DNA of 64,000 nt from JBBRVW01 sp038246545 (GTDB lineage: Bacteria > Actinomycetota > Actinomycetes > JACCUZ01). This document shows positions 1 through 9,037 of the stretch, piece after piece. The position numbers and the translations under genes were made by a program. Position 1 is the first letter of the stretch. The number at the start of each line of letters is the position of its first letter. Where the stretch lies: assembly GCA_038246545.1 (NCBI GenBank), contig JBBRVW010000020.1, forward strand, positions 1 to 64,000, given 5' to 3'. Below the pieces are notes generated by a model. The model ran no database searches, was not told the DNA's origin, and worked only from the letters and a program-made list of their open reading frames with translations.

Positions 1-223
1 CTTCCCCTGCTCGTCGGCACTTCGGATCAGCCACTTCCCGGACCCGCGAACCAGACGCTACGCCCGCCGCCGCTGGCCCGGAAGACCCAGCGCGACGACG
101 CGCTCAGACCAGCTGGTTGACAACAGAAGGGAGCCGAAGTGCTTCGGGACGTACACGCGACGAGCGTACGGCGGCCCCCCGTCGTCCCCGGGCGCCGAGA
201 CCTCGGTCTCGCCGTCCTGCTCC

Positions 224-229
224 TAGGGT
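224..229 (+). promoter_or_regulatory. Leaderless -10 box of the acyl-CoA dehydrogenase-like gene
   Basis: TAGGGT lies six nt before the GTG start at 236. This is the spacing expected for a leaderless actinobacterial mRNA beginning at the start codon. I see nothing else of note in positions 1-223. Confidence 0.5.
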
Positions 230-235
230 GGCGGG

Positions 236-1249
236 GTGGCGGCGACGGAGGGTGTGCTCGCGACGGCCGGGCAGTTCGCCGACCGGCTGCTGCGGCCGGC
301 CGCGTCCGACGTGGACCGCACGGGGGCACTGTCCGCCGGGCACCTGGACGCTGTCGCGGCCGCCGGTCTCTACGGCGTCGCCGGTCCCGTCGACGTCGGC
401 GGTGCGGGCGCCGACCGGGGGACCGTGCACCAGGTCACCGAGCTGCTCGCCGCTGCCTGCCTGAGCACGGCGTTCGTCCTCGTGCAGCACCAGGGCGTGG
501 TCTCCCGGCTGTCCGGGTCCGGGCCGACCTGGGACCGATGGGTGCGCCGGATGTGTGCAGGCGAGGTGCGCGCCGGGGTCGGTGTCGGCGGCGTGCGACC
601 CGGCGCCGAGCCGTTGCGCGCCATCCCCGACGACGACGGCTGGCTGCTCGAGGGCACGGTGCCGTGGGTGACCGGCTGGGGCCTGGTCGACGTCCTGCAC
701 GTGGCCGCGCTGGACCCGGCGGGAGACGTCGTCTGGCTGCTGCTGGATGCCGTCGCGGCGCCCAGCATGACCGTCCACGAGCTCGCGCTCACGGCGGTAC
801 GAGCCAGTCACACGGTCACGGTGACCTTCCACCGGCACCCCGTGCCCGGCGACCGGCTGACCGGCCGGACGACCTACGCGCAGTGGCAGGCGGCCGACGT
901 CGGCACGCTGCGCGGCAACGGATCGCTGTCGCTCGGCCTCGTCGCCAGGTCGGCGGCGGAGATCGGGGACGACGCGGCCGACCTGCTCGCCGCCGCCGGC
1001 CGGGTGCGCGTCGAGCTCGACACCGCCGATGCCGCCGCCGACGCCGAGCGGCTGGCCCGGGCCCGTGCGGCCGCGTCCGGCCTGGCCTGGACGGCGGCCG
1101 GCCGGCTCGCGGTCGCCGGGGGAGCAGGTTCGGTGGTCGCCGGTGGCCCGGCCGACCGCACGACCCGCGAGGCCGCGTTCCTGCTGGTGTTCGGCTCCCG
1201 GCCGGCGATCAGGTCCGAGCTGCGTGCTCGGCTGGTGCCGGGGACCTGA
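236..1249 (+). CDS. Acyl-CoA dehydrogenase-like protein
   Basis: The 337-residue protein has the layout of a short acyl-CoA dehydrogenase. An N-terminal helical segment (LSAGHLDAVAAAGLYGVAGP) is followed by a middle beta region (GWLLEGTVPWVTGWGLVDVL, about 140-160) and a C-terminal helical bundle ending in TTREAAFLLVFGSRPAIRSE. Such enzymes use FAD to introduce a 2,3-double bond into acyl-CoA or do related flavin chemistry. The protein is shorter than typical 380-residue members and I could not assign the catalytic Glu, so the substrate and even the activity are uncertain. The GTG at 236 was chosen because TAGGGT lies six nt upstream. The next gene is convergent. Confidence 0.75.
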   Translation: MAATEGVLATAGQFADRLLRPAASDVDRTGALSAGHLDAVAAAGLYGVAGPVDVGGAGADRGTVHQVTELLAAACLSTAFVLVQHQGVVSRLSGSGPTWDRWVRRMCAGEVRAGVGVGGVRPGAEPLRAIPDDDGWLLEGTVPWVTGWGLVDVLHVAALDPAGDVVWLLLDAVAAPSMTVHELALTAVRASHTVTVTFHRHPVPGDRLTGRTTYAQWQAADVGTLRGNGSLSLGLVARSAAEIGDDAADLLAAAGRVRVELDTADAAADAERLARARAAASGLAWTAAGRLAVAGGAGSVVAGGPADRTTREAAFLLVFGSRPAIRSELRARLVPGT

Positions 1250-1273
1250 GGTCGCGCGGGTCCGAGCGGCGGG

Positions 1274-2260
1274 TCACCAGCGGTCGTGCACGTGCGCGCG
1301 CACCTGGCTGTCGTAGACGTCGCGCAAGGCGTCGAGAGTCGTCCGGCCCAGCGGTGCCAGATCGGCGGCAGCGGCGTTGCCGCGCGCCTGCCCGGCGTTG
1401 CGGGCACCCGGGATCACGGTGCTGACGCCGGGCTGGTCGACGATCCAGCGCAGCGCGAGCTGGGCGGTCGTGGCGCCGGCGGGCGTGCGCGCCGCGAAGT
1501 ACCGAGCGGCGCGCACGCCGACGGCGAACGGCACGCCGCTGAACGTCTCGCCGACGTCGAACGCCTCGCCGTCCCGGTTGTAGGTGCGGTGGTCGTCGTC
1601 GGCGAACGTCGTCGACTCGTCGTACTTCCCGGACAGCAGCCCGGACGCGAGGGGGACCCGCGCGATGATGCCGACACCCGCCTCCTGCGCTGCGGGCAGC
1701 ACCCGCTCCAGCGGCTTGCGGCGGAACGCGTTGAGGATGATCTGCACGGTCGCGACGTGCGGTCGCGCGATCGCGGTCAGCGCCTCGTCGACGGTCTCGA
1801 CCGACACGCCGTACGCCGACACGACCTGATCCGCCACCAGCCGGTCGAGGGCGTCGTACACGGCGTCGTCGGAGTAGACCGCGGTCGGCGGGCAGTGCAG
1901 CTGGACGAGGTCGATGGTGTCGACGCCGAGGTTGCGCCGGCTGCGGTCCAGCCAGCCGCGGAACGCGTCGAGGGTGAAGGCGTCCGCCTCGAACGGGTCG
2001 GCCCGGCGGCCCATCTTCGTCGCGACCGTGATGCCGTGGTCCCCTCGGTCGCGGAGCGCCCGGCCGACCAGCTTCTCGCTGCGGCCGTCGCCGTAGACGT
2101 CCGCGGTGTCGAGGAAGGTCACCCCGGCGTCGAGCGCGGCGTTCAGCACCGCCATCGCGTCGTCCTCGCCGACGTCGCCCCAGTCGGCGCCGAGCTGCCA
2201 GCAGCCGAGACCGACGACGGACACCTGACGGCCGGTACGGCCGAGCGCGCGCTGCTCCAT
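1274..2260 (-). CDS. Aldo/keto reductase
   Basis: This 328-residue member of the aldo/keto reductase superfamily is an NADPH-dependent cytosolic carbonyl reductase with a TIM barrel. The N-terminus reads LGRTGRQVSVVGLGCWQLG. The catalytic Asp and Tyr lie in TFLDTADVYGDGRSE (about 49-63), and the cofactor-end motif is VIPGARNAGQARGN. The length is normal. The ATG at 2260 sits six nt behind a TAGGGT -10 box on the minus strand, which suggests a leaderless transcript. The physiological substrate cannot be read from sequence. Confidence 0.9.
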   Translation of the reverse strand: MEQRALGRTGRQVSVVGLGCWQLGADWGDVGEDDAMAVLNAALDAGVTFLDTADVYGDGRSEKLVGRALRDRGDHGITVATKMGRRADPFEADAFTLDAFRGWLDRSRRNLGVDTIDLVQLHCPPTAVYSDDAVYDALDRLVADQVVSAYGVSVETVDEALTAIARPHVATVQIILNAFRRKPLERVLPAAQEAGVGIIARVPLASGLLSGKYDESTTFADDDHRTYNRDGEAFDVGETFSGVPFAVGVRAARYFAARTPAGATTAQLALRWIVDQPGVSTVIPGARNAGQARGNAAAADLAPLGRTTLDALRDVYDSQVRAHVHDRW

Positions 2261-2313
2261 CCCTCGACCCTAGGCACCGGGTTGCGCCCGGTTCCCACGG
2301 GCACTGGTCAGTC

Positions 2314-3120
2314 GTGCTGCTTCGTGCGGTCGATCGGTTCCGCCGGAGTGATCTCGCCCGACTCGCGGCACGCGGCGGCCTGCTCGCTCGCGGCTTCCTC
2401 TACCTGCTGCTGGCCTACCTGGCGGCGGCCCTGGCAGCGGGCTGGGGCCGGACCCCCGCGAACGCCAACGGCGCCCTCACGACGGTGGCTGCCCAGCCGG
2501 CCGGGTGGGTGGCCCTGGCCGGTGCTGCGCTGGGCTTCGCGGCGTTCGGGGTCATGCGGCTCGCGGCGGCGTACGGCGACCGGACCGTCGGCCGGCTCCG
2601 GCGGCTCACCACGGCCGGCCAGGCCACGTTCTACCTGGCGATGTCGGGGCTCACGGTGTCGTTCCTCGCCGGGGACCGCGGCACCGGCTCGAGCGGCCAG
2701 TCGGACTCCACCGCGATGCTTCTGGTGTCCTCGACGGCCGGTCGGCTGCTGATGGCGACCGTAGGTCTGGTCGTCGTGTGCGTCTGCTGCTGGCAGCTGC
2801 GGCTGGCCGCCCAGGGCGGGTACGCCGACAGCCTGACCCTCACGAGCCTGGGACCGCGGATGCGGCAGGCCGCCGACGTGGTCGGCCGGGTCGGCATCGT
2901 GGCCCGGGCCACGGCGGTGCTGCCCGTCGGTGGGCTGCTCGTCCTGGCGGCCTGGCAGGCTCGGCCGGGCACGGCGCGGGACCTCGACCAGCTGCTCGAC
3001 GGGCTGGTGCACCACCCGCTCGGTCACGTGCTGGTGTGGCTGGTCGCGGCCGGGTTCGTGGTCTTCGCGGCGTACAGCCTCGTGGAGGTCCGCTACCGCG
3101 AGGTCCACGCCGGGGACTGA
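2314..3120 (+). CDS. DUF1206 membrane protein
   Basis: The 268-residue integral membrane protein has about six hydrophobic helices arranged as three helix-pair repeats, the hallmark of DUF1206. Repeated motifs include ARGGLLARGFLYLLLAYLAA near the N-terminus, GRVGIVARATAVLPVGGLLV in the third repeat and a C-terminal FVVFAAYSLVEVRYREV. The family has no established function. The gene ends next to the convergent FAD dehydrogenase gene without overlap. The start is the GTG at 2314, and no clear ribosome-binding site was seen. Confidence 0.85.
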   Translation: MLLRAVDRFRRSDLARLAARGGLLARGFLYLLLAYLAAALAAGWGRTPANANGALTTVAAQPAGWVALAGAALGFAAFGVMRLAAAYGDRTVGRLRRLTTAGQATFYLAMSGLTVSFLAGDRGTGSSGQSDSTAMLLVSSTAGRLLMATVGLVVVCVCCWQLRLAAQGGYADSLTLTSLGPRMRQAADVVGRVGIVARATAVLPVGGLLVLAAWQARPGTARDLDQLLDGLVHHPLGHVLVWLVAAGFVVFAAYSLVEVRYREVHAGD

Positions 3121-4773
3121 TCAGGCAGTGGTCGCTGCGGCCGAGCGCCCGGCCACGCGGCCGGAGAACAGGCAGCCGCCGAGGAAGGTGCCCTCGAGGG
3201 CGCGGTAGCCGTGCATCCCGCCGCCGCCGAAGCCAGCGACCTCACCCGCGGCCCACAGCCCGGGCAGCGGCTTGCCGTCGGCCCGGAGCACCCTCGCGTC
3301 GAGGTCGGTCTCGAGACCGCCGAGCGTCTTGCGGGTGAGCAGGTGCAGCCGCACCGCGATGAGCGGGCCGGCCTTGGGGTCCAGCAGCTTGTGCGGGGAG
3401 GCGACCCGCACCAGCCGGTCGCCCCGGTAGCGGCGGGCGCCGCGCATCGCCGTGACCTGGAGGTCCTTGGTGAACGCGTTGTCCATCTCGCGGTCGCGCG
3501 CGAGCACGGTGCGCTCTACGTCGTCGTAGCTCAGCAGCGGCTCGCCGGTCACCGCGTTCATGCCCTCGACGAGGCTGCGCAGGTCGTCGCGCACGACGAA
3601 GTCGACGCCGTGCTGCTTGAACTTCTCCACTGGCCCTGGAGCGCCCGGCTTGACCCGGCCGAGCACCTGCCGGACGTCACGGTCGGTGAGGTCGGGGTTC
3701 TGCTCGGAGCCCGAGAGCGCGAACTCCATCTCGATGATCTTCTGGGTCAGCAGGAACCACGTGTGCGCGTGCCCGGTGCGCTGGATGTGCGCGAGGGTCC
3801 CGAGAGTGTCGAAGCCGGGGAACAGCGGGACGGGCAGGCGGCGGCCGGTGGCGTCCAGCCACAGCGACGACGGGCCGGGCAGGATCCGGATGCCGTGCCC
3901 GGGCCAGATCGGGTCCCAGTTCGTGACGCCCTCGGTGTAGTGCCACATCCGGTCGCGGTTCACGACCTGGCCGCCGGCCCGCTCGGTGATGGCGAGCATG
4001 CGCCCGTCGACGTGTGCCGGTACGCCGGTGAGCATGGTCTCGGGGTAGGTGCCCAGCCGCTCCGGCCAGGCGGCCCGGACGAGGTCGTGGTTGCCGCCGA
4101 TGCCGCCGGACGTGACGACCACCGCTTGGGCGGACAGCGTGAACTCGCCGACCGGGGTGCGCGAGCTGGCGAAGCCGCGGCCCAGCGGGGAGGGCTCGAG
4201 CACCGTTCCTTGCACCCCGTCGACGGCGCCGCCCGTGACGGTGAGGGAGTCGACCTGGTGCCGGTGCCGCACGTCGATCCGGCCGGCCTCGACGTGTGCG
4301 CGCACCCGGCGCTCGAACGGTCCGACCACGCCCGGCCCGGTGCCCCACGTGACGTGGAACCGGGGGACGGAGTTGCCCGGTCCCTCGGCATCGTAGCCGC
4401 CGCGCTCGGCCCATCCGACGACCGGGAACCAGCGGATGCCGTGCTGGTGCAGCCAGGAGCGCTTCTCGCCGGCGGCCCACTCGACGTACGCCCGGGCCCA
4501 GCGGCGCGGCCACCGGTCCTCGCGTTCACGGTCGAAGCCGGCCGTGCCGGTCCAGTCCTGCCAGGCCAGGTCGAGCGAGTCGTGCACGCCCATCCGGCGC
4601 TGCTCGGGAGAGTCGACGAGGAAGAGGCCCCCGAGCGACCAGAACGCCTGGCCGCCGAGGTTGGCCTCGTTCTCCTGGTCCAGGAGCAGGACCCGGCGGC
4701 CCGCGTCGGCCGCCTCCGCAGCCGCGACCAGCCCGGCCAGGCCGGCCCCCACCACGATGACGTCCGCGTCCAC
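3121..4773 (-). CDS. FAD-binding dehydrogenase (KstD-like)
   Basis: The 550-residue flavoprotein has an N-terminal dinucleotide fold (VIVVGAGLAGLVAAAEAADA, GxGxxG) and an ENEANLGGQAFWSLGG segment. Its C-terminal FAD motif is GLWAAGEVAGFGGGGMHGYR, followed by LEGTFLGGCLFSGRVAG. This matches the FAD-binding dehydrogenase group related to fumarate reductase and 3-ketosteroid delta-1-dehydrogenase. The substrate is unknown, and no steroid catabolic genes are nearby. The GTG start at 4773 gives a normal N-terminal FAD fold. Confidence 0.85.
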   Translation of the reverse strand: MDADVIVVGAGLAGLVAAAEAADAGRRVLLLDQENEANLGGQAFWSLGGLFLVDSPEQRRMGVHDSLDLAWQDWTGTAGFDREREDRWPRRWARAYVEWAAGEKRSWLHQHGIRWFPVVGWAERGGYDAEGPGNSVPRFHVTWGTGPGVVGPFERRVRAHVEAGRIDVRHRHQVDSLTVTGGAVDGVQGTVLEPSPLGRGFASSRTPVGEFTLSAQAVVVTSGGIGGNHDLVRAAWPERLGTYPETMLTGVPAHVDGRMLAITERAGGQVVNRDRMWHYTEGVTNWDPIWPGHGIRILPGPSSLWLDATGRRLPVPLFPGFDTLGTLAHIQRTGHAHTWFLLTQKIIEMEFALSGSEQNPDLTDRDVRQVLGRVKPGAPGPVEKFKQHGVDFVVRDDLRSLVEGMNAVTGEPLLSYDDVERTVLARDREMDNAFTKDLQVTAMRGARRYRGDRLVRVASPHKLLDPKAGPLIAVRLHLLTRKTLGGLETDLDARVLRADGKPLPGLWAAGEVAGFGGGGMHGYRALEGTFLGGCLFSGRVAGRSAAATTA

Positions 4774-4812
4774 GCTGCGTCGTCCCCTCTCGTGCGCCGC
4801 TGCCCGGACGGT

Positions 4813-4826
4813 CGTCCACAGGCGGG
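4813..4826. repeat. Intergenic 14-mer, copy 1 of 3
   Basis: CGTCCACAGGCGGG lies in the divergent gap between the FAD dehydrogenase and the DUF4192 gene. Identical copies occur at 15185-15198 and 17073-17086, also intergenic. The core TCGTCCACA is one mismatch from the DnaA box TTGTCCACA of high-GC actinobacteria. A related CTGTCCACC follows at about 4830. Confidence 0.6.
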
Positions 4827-4889
4827 GGTCTGTCCACCAGGACGGTCAGAGCGCTCCGTGGCACCCTCCCACGGCCTGAGGCTCGGGTC

Positions 4890-6089
4890 ATGGACGAGGA
4901 CACGGGCAGCAGCAGGTGGGCCGGACGAACGGTCCGCACCGACGGCGACGGGCGCACGGTGGTGCGGCTGCGCGGGCCCGACGACGTGCTGGGCATCGTC
5001 CCCTGGCGACTCGGCTTCCACCCGACCGAGAGCCTCGTGGTGGTGGTGCTGCAGGGCAGCCGACGGCGCGAGCGGCTGGTGATGCGGATGGACCTGCCCG
5101 ACCCTCGCTCGGGCGCCGCGGCGGTCGCCGTCGCCCGCGAGACCGCGCACAGAGCCGAGCAGGCGGCGGCCGACGAGGTGCTGGTCGCGGTCTACACGAC
5201 GGCAGCCGACGACGCGGGCGAGCTGCCCTTCACCGAGCTGGTCGACGAGCTCGCGTCGGCGCTGGACGACGTCGGTGTCGAGCTGCCGGAGGCTCTGCTG
5301 GTGCGCGACGGGCGGCGATGGTCCTACCTCTGCCGCGAACCGTCGTGCTGCCCGCCCGACGGCCTGCCGCTGCCCGAGAGGCCGACAGCGGCGGCCGATG
5401 CGTACGCCGCTGAGGCCGTGCTCCGGGGCGCTGTGGTGCTGCCCGACCGCGGGGCCCTGCGCCGCTCGGTCCATCCGTCGGACCGCTCGGTCGCGGTCGC
5501 CGTGCGCGGCCGGGCCCGGGACCAGCTCGCGACGCTGGTGCCCGCAGGTCGGATGGCTGCCGAAGGTGCGGCGCGGCTGGGGCTGCTGCGCGAGCGGTTC
5601 GCCCGGGGCGAGCGGGAGCCACCGGAGCCGGTCGACGCCCTGCTGGTCGCCCTCGGGCTCGTCGACCCGAGTCGCCGCGACGGGCTGATGACAGCGGTCC
5701 TGGACGACGACACCGGGGCGGTCCTCGAGCTGCTCGGTCACGTGGCGCGGCTCGTCGACGACGACGTCGCGGCGCCGGTGTGCACGGTGCTGGGCTGGCT
5801 CGCGTACGCCACCGGCGACGGCGCGCTCGCTCTGGTCGCGGTCGAGCGGGCCCTGCGCGCCGACCCCGGGTACACGATGGCCCAGCTGTTGCTCGGCGGC
5901 ATCGACGGCATGGTCCCGCCGTCGGCGCTGCGCGACGTGAGCCGCGCCGTCCGGTCCGAGCTCGCTGCCGACGGTCCGACCGGCCGCCGGTCCACCGCGA
6001 GTGGCGCTACTGGTCTGGCGCGGACATCCGCTCGGCGACGTCGGCCGGGAGGCCGCCGGTCGCCACCGGACCCCACCGGTCCGGCGTGA
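4890..6089 (+). CDS. DUF4192 domain protein
   Basis: The 399-residue protein carries the DUF4192 signature near its N-terminus: RLRGPDDVLGIVPWRLGFHP, then ESLVVVVL. The family is largely confined to actinobacteria and has no assigned activity. The C-terminal half has the family motif AAPVCTVLGWLAYATGDGALA. The last 25 codons turn Arg/Pro-rich where they overlap the convergent PPOX gene (6007-6089), so the end may be an extension caused by a lost stop. Confidence 0.85.
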   Translation: MDEDTGSSRWAGRTVRTDGDGRTVVRLRGPDDVLGIVPWRLGFHPTESLVVVVLQGSRRRERLVMRMDLPDPRSGAAAVAVARETAHRAEQAAADEVLVAVYTTAADDAGELPFTELVDELASALDDVGVELPEALLVRDGRRWSYLCREPSCCPPDGLPLPERPTAAADAYAAEAVLRGAVVLPDRGALRRSVHPSDRSVAVAVRGRARDQLATLVPAGRMAAEGAARLGLLRERFARGEREPPEPVDALLVALGLVDPSRRDGLMTAVLDDDTGAVLELLGHVARLVDDDVAAPVCTVLGWLAYATGDGALALVAVERALRADPGYTMAQLLLGGIDGMVPPSALRDVSRAVRSELAADGPTGRRSTASGATGLARTSARRRRPGGRRSPPDPTGPA

Positions 6090-6489
6090 CCCTGACGAGC
6101 GACTTGCCCTGCCGGACCATGGCCGCGCGGTACTCGACCCAGTCGGGGTGCTCGCCGGAGATGGCCCGGTAGTAGTCGACCAGCGGCTCCACCGAGTCCG
6201 GCAGGTGCAGCACCTCGGCGGTGCCGTCCACCTGCACCCACGGACCGTCCCAGTCGTCGGAGAGCACGCAGAGGGACACCAGCGGGTCGCGCTCGGCGTT
6301 GCGCGTCTTCGCCCGCTGGGGGTAGGTCGAGACCACGACGCGCCCGTGGGCGTCGACCCCGCAGGTGACGGGGGAGACCTGGGGCGACCCATCGGCCCGA
6401 CGGGTCACGAGCAGGGCCCGGTGCCGTGGCCGGAGGAAGACGAACAGGTCGTCCCGGCTCACGGTGTCGGCGGTGGCGACGCGTGGCAT
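6007..6489 (-). CDS. PPOX-class F420-dependent oxidoreductase-like
   Basis: This short split-barrel flavin/F420-binding protein (160 residues) reads RHRALLVTRRADGSPQVSP, then VVVSTYPQRAKTRNAERDP and GPWVQVDGTAEVLHLPD. That is the usual order of the PPOX class F420-dependent enzymes, which reduce diverse substrates with coenzyme F420 or bind FMN or heme. The ATG at 6489 was chosen over longer in-frame starts. It begins at the conserved region and lies seven nt behind a TACGCT -10 box (6497-6502, minus strand). The 3' end overlaps the DUF4192 gene by 83 bp. Confidence 0.85.
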   Translation of the reverse strand: MPRVATADTVSRDDLFVFLRPRHRALLVTRRADGSPQVSPVTCGVDAHGRVVVSTYPQRAKTRNAERDPLVSLCVLSDDWDGPWVQVDGTAEVLHLPDSVEPLVDYYRAISGEHPDWVEYRAAMVRQGKSLVRVTPDRWGPVATGGLPADVAERMSAPDQ

Positions 6490-6596
6490 GGCCCCGAGCG
6501 TAGGCAACCCGCCGTCGGAGGCGTGGGCAGCGTCCGGCTGGACACAGGTGAGGGACGAGCACGTCGGCACCCCGCCGACCCTCACGAGGAGAATCT

Positions 6597-7121
6597 GTGC
6601 CGATCGAGACCCGCCGGCCGCCCACCGAGCAGCAGTCCGCAGCCTTGTCGATCTATCTCAACGACCACCTCGCCGCAGCGACCGGCGGGGTCGAGCTCGC
6701 CCGGCGCGCCGCGGCAGCGGAACGGGGTTCACCCCTGGGTGCACCGTTGCGCGCACTGGCCGGCGACCTCGAGGCCGACCGGCGGTCGCTGACCGAGCTG
6801 ATGGCCCGGCTCGGCGTCGGCGTGACCGGCTACAAGGTGGCGGGGGCGCGGCTGGCCGAGAAGATCGGCCGGCTCAAGCCCAACGGCGGGTGGCTGCACC
6901 GCTCGGCACTGGCGCCCGTCGTCGAGACGGAGGGGCTGCGGCTGGTGGCCGAGCACGGATCGGCGGCGTGGCGAACCCTGCGGGTGCTCGCGGGATCAGA
7001 CGCCCGGCTCGACGCCGACGAGCTCGACCGCCTCGTCGACCGTGCCGCGGAGCAGGCTGCGGTGGCCGGACGGCTGGCCGCGGAGTCAGCCGTCCGCGCC
7101 TTCGGCGGCACGGTGGGCTGA
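6597..7121 (+). CDS. Hypothetical all-helical protein
   Basis: The 174-residue soluble protein is predicted to be almost entirely alpha-helical and has no signal peptide. Its N-terminus (SIYLNDHLAAATGGVELARR) and the central segment AEKIGRLKPNGGWLHRSALA look like conserved helices of a four-helix bundle. I recognise it only as a recurrent actinobacterial hypothetical. The GTG start at 6597 has an AGGAG five nt upstream (6587-6591). The gene is followed after about 115 nt by a CPBP protease gene on the same strand. Confidence 0.7.
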   Translation: MPIETRRPPTEQQSAALSIYLNDHLAAATGGVELARRAAAAERGSPLGAPLRALAGDLEADRRSLTELMARLGVGVTGYKVAGARLAEKIGRLKPNGGWLHRSALAPVVETEGLRLVAEHGSAAWRTLRVLAGSDARLDADELDRLVDRAAEQAAVAGRLAAESAVRAFGGTVG

Positions 7122-7236
7122 TGGCCGACGGTGCCGTCGAACCGTCCCACCTGCGACGGGCACAGGTCCGGGACGGCGTCACCGGGACCGGTCCGCTGCC
7201 GGACCAGCTGCCGTCGACCCTGCATCGCGCCGTCGC

Positions 7237-7923
7237 ATGAGCGCGACGCCCGGCGCTGCGCGCCGGTGGGTGGCCGTGCTGGGGCCGGCGACGGCGCCGC
7301 ACCACGAGGAGTCGTCGATCGTCCGGACCCGGCGCCGCGTCGTCGTCGGCGTCACCGGCGTCGTGGGGGCCGTGCTGCTGGGGCTCACCCTGCGCACCGA
7401 CACCGGAGGGTCCGCCTTCTACCCGCTGGCGCTCGCGCTCGCGGCCACCTGGACTGCCGGAGCGCTGCTCTCCGGGCCGCTGCACCTGGGACGGCTCGAC
7501 GGGCGGCGGCACGTGCTCGGCCCGGCGGCGATCGGCGCCGGGGCGTTCGCCGGCTTCGCGGCCGGGGCGGTCGTCCTGCGGCAGGTCGCTGTGCTGCACG
7601 ACCTCGTGCGGTCGGTCATCAGCCGCGCCGACACCGGGTCCCTGACCCTGGTCCTGGCCGTGGCGCTGCTCAACGGCCTGGCCGAGGAGCTCTTCTTCCG
7701 CGGCGCGCTCTACAGCGCCTTCGCCCAGCACCGGCCCTGGCTCTGGTCGACGGTGGCCTACGTCGCCGTCACCGCGGCCGCCGGCAACCCGGTGCTGGTG
7801 CTCGCGGCGGCCCTCATGGGAACGGTCTTCGCCCTGGAGCGTCGCTCGACCCGGGGGGTCCTGGCCCCGGTTGTCACCCACCTGGTCTGGTCGGCGTTGA
7901 TGATCTTCTTCCTGCCGCGTTGA
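7237..7923 (+). CDS. CPBP family intramembrane metalloprotease
   Basis: The 228-residue polytopic membrane protein has the Rce1/CPBP core. The motif LAEELFFRGALYSAFAQHRP at about 149 carries the EExxxR glutamate pair, and the C-terminal motif is VLAPVVTHLVWSALMIFF with its conserved His. Members are glutamate-type intramembrane proteases or immunity and anchoring proteins of unknown substrate. The ATG at 7237 gives a short N-terminal tail before the first membrane helix. The longer reading frame upstream is Arg/Ala-rich and unconvincing. Confidence 0.88.
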   Translation: MSATPGAARRWVAVLGPATAPHHEESSIVRTRRRVVVGVTGVVGAVLLGLTLRTDTGGSAFYPLALALAATWTAGALLSGPLHLGRLDGRRHVLGPAAIGAGAFAGFAAGAVVLRQVAVLHDLVRSVISRADTGSLTLVLAVALLNGLAEELFFRGALYSAFAQHRPWLWSTVAYVAVTAAAGNPVLVLAAALMGTVFALERRSTRGVLAPVVTHLVWSALMIFFLPR

Positions 7924-7966
7924 GCGCTGCGACCCGACGGGTGCGGGTGGGATTCCACCGGGAAAC

Positions 7967-7996
7967 TTGACGGAACAATATCTGAGGTCTCAACAT
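7967..7996 (+). promoter_or_regulatory. Probable azoreductase promoter and operator
   Basis: TTGACG (7967-7972) is followed by a weak -10 (CAACAT, 7991-7996). The near-palindrome TGAGGTCTCA (7983-7992) lies between them. The patch is AT-rich for this genome. An operator between -35 and -10 suggests repression, as MarR/HxlR proteins do for azoreductases, but no regulator gene is adjacent. Confidence 0.4.
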
Positions 7997-8040
7997 TCTA
8001 CTGAGCAAGAACATCGCCTCCGCCTCCTCAGGAGCCCTCC

Positions 8041-8733
8041 GTGCCGCAGCTGTTCCGTCTCGACGCCAGTCTCTCCACCGACACCTCGGTGTCGCGCGAG
8101 GTCGCCGACACCTTCCAGAAGATCTGGTCCCTCGAGCACCCCGACGGGGTCGTGCTCCGACGCGACCTGGGTGCCGAGCCCGTCCCGCTCATCGACTCAG
8201 TGGCGGTCGGCGCCCGGTTCGTGCCGGCCGAGGAGCGCAGCGCCGCGCAGGTGGCCGCCGTCCGGCTGGCCGAGACGCTGACCGACGAGCTGGTCTCCTC
8301 CGATGCCTACCTGTTCGCGGTCCCGCTCTACAACTGGAACAACCCGGCCAGCGTCCAGGCCTGGATCGACCGCATCTTCACCGCTGCCCCGCTGCGCGCG
8401 GGCGAGGGCGAGCCGATCGCCGGCCGCCCCGTGGTGGTCGTGCACAGCCGCGGCGGCGGCTACGGCCCCGGGACCCCTCGCGAGGGCTGGGACCACGCCG
8501 AGCCGTACCTGCGCCGGATCCTCGAGGACGTCTGGAAGCTCGACGTCACCGTGGTGACCGCCGAGCTGACGCTGGCCGCGACCGTGCCGGCGATGGCCCA
8601 CCTCAAGGATGTCGGTGCCGCCTCGCTCCGGGCCGCGCACACCGCCGCCGAGGACCACGCCCGCCGGGTGGCCGAGCTGGTCGCTGCCGGCGAGCCGGCC
8701 GTCGACCTGAGCGTCGAGCGCCAGGCCGTCTGA
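8041..8733 (+). CDS. azoR: FMN-dependent NADH-azoreductase family protein
   Basis: The 230-residue flavodoxin-like NAD(P)H oxidoreductase has LFRLDASLSTDTSVSREVAD as the phosphate-binding start, the family motif FAVPLYNWNNPASVQAWIDR (about 96-115) and VVVVHSRGGGYGPGT. The family uses FMN and NADH to reduce azo dyes and quinones in the cytosol. The GTG at 8041 is supported by AGGAG nine nt upstream. The gene stands alone, with a candidate promoter and operator at 7967-7996. Confidence 0.85.
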   Translation: MPQLFRLDASLSTDTSVSREVADTFQKIWSLEHPDGVVLRRDLGAEPVPLIDSVAVGARFVPAEERSAAQVAAVRLAETLTDELVSSDAYLFAVPLYNWNNPASVQAWIDRIFTAAPLRAGEGEPIAGRPVVVVHSRGGGYGPGTPREGWDHAEPYLRRILEDVWKLDVTVVTAELTLAATVPAMAHLKDVGAASLRAAHTAAEDHARRVAELVAAGEPAVDLSVERQAV

Positions 8734-9037
8734 CCTCGGCGCCTCCGACGTCCGCCGTCGCGGCCCTTCCGTACCGGCGTCGTCATGTCCGGTGGTCCGT
8801 GGCCGTCGCCGGCGCCGGGCTGGACCCGCCCGGCCTGACCCGCTGGACTGACTCGCCGGTCAGCAACGCCCCTGAGGACGAGGCGCTGCGGCGCCGTACG
8901 GTCACACGCTCGGGGGAGTGGATCACTCGGTGAGCACGGGCTGGCACGGCGGCGCGTCCTCGCCCGGTGGCGCACCACCTGGCGCCGAGTGTTCTGTGGT
9001 GCGGGGGCGCGGTCCGCGCGGGACGCACAATGGACCC
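8734..9037. other. Intergenic stretch without recognised gene
   Basis: I see no convincing coding sequence on either strand here. Open frames are Arg/Pro/Ala-rich shadows. CACAAT at 9026-9031 is a plausible -10 for the small zinc-ribbon gene that starts at 9038. Confidence 0.5.

Noticed and set aside
1..235. Open frames in the first 235 bases
   Set aside because: The composition looks like frameshifted shadow and no family motif is seen. Only the -10 box at 224-229 is kept.
4813..4826. Replication origin from the DnaA-box-like 14-mer
   Set aside because: Only isolated copies occur, with one mismatch to the box, and there are no dnaA/dnaN neighbours or AT-rich unwinding region.
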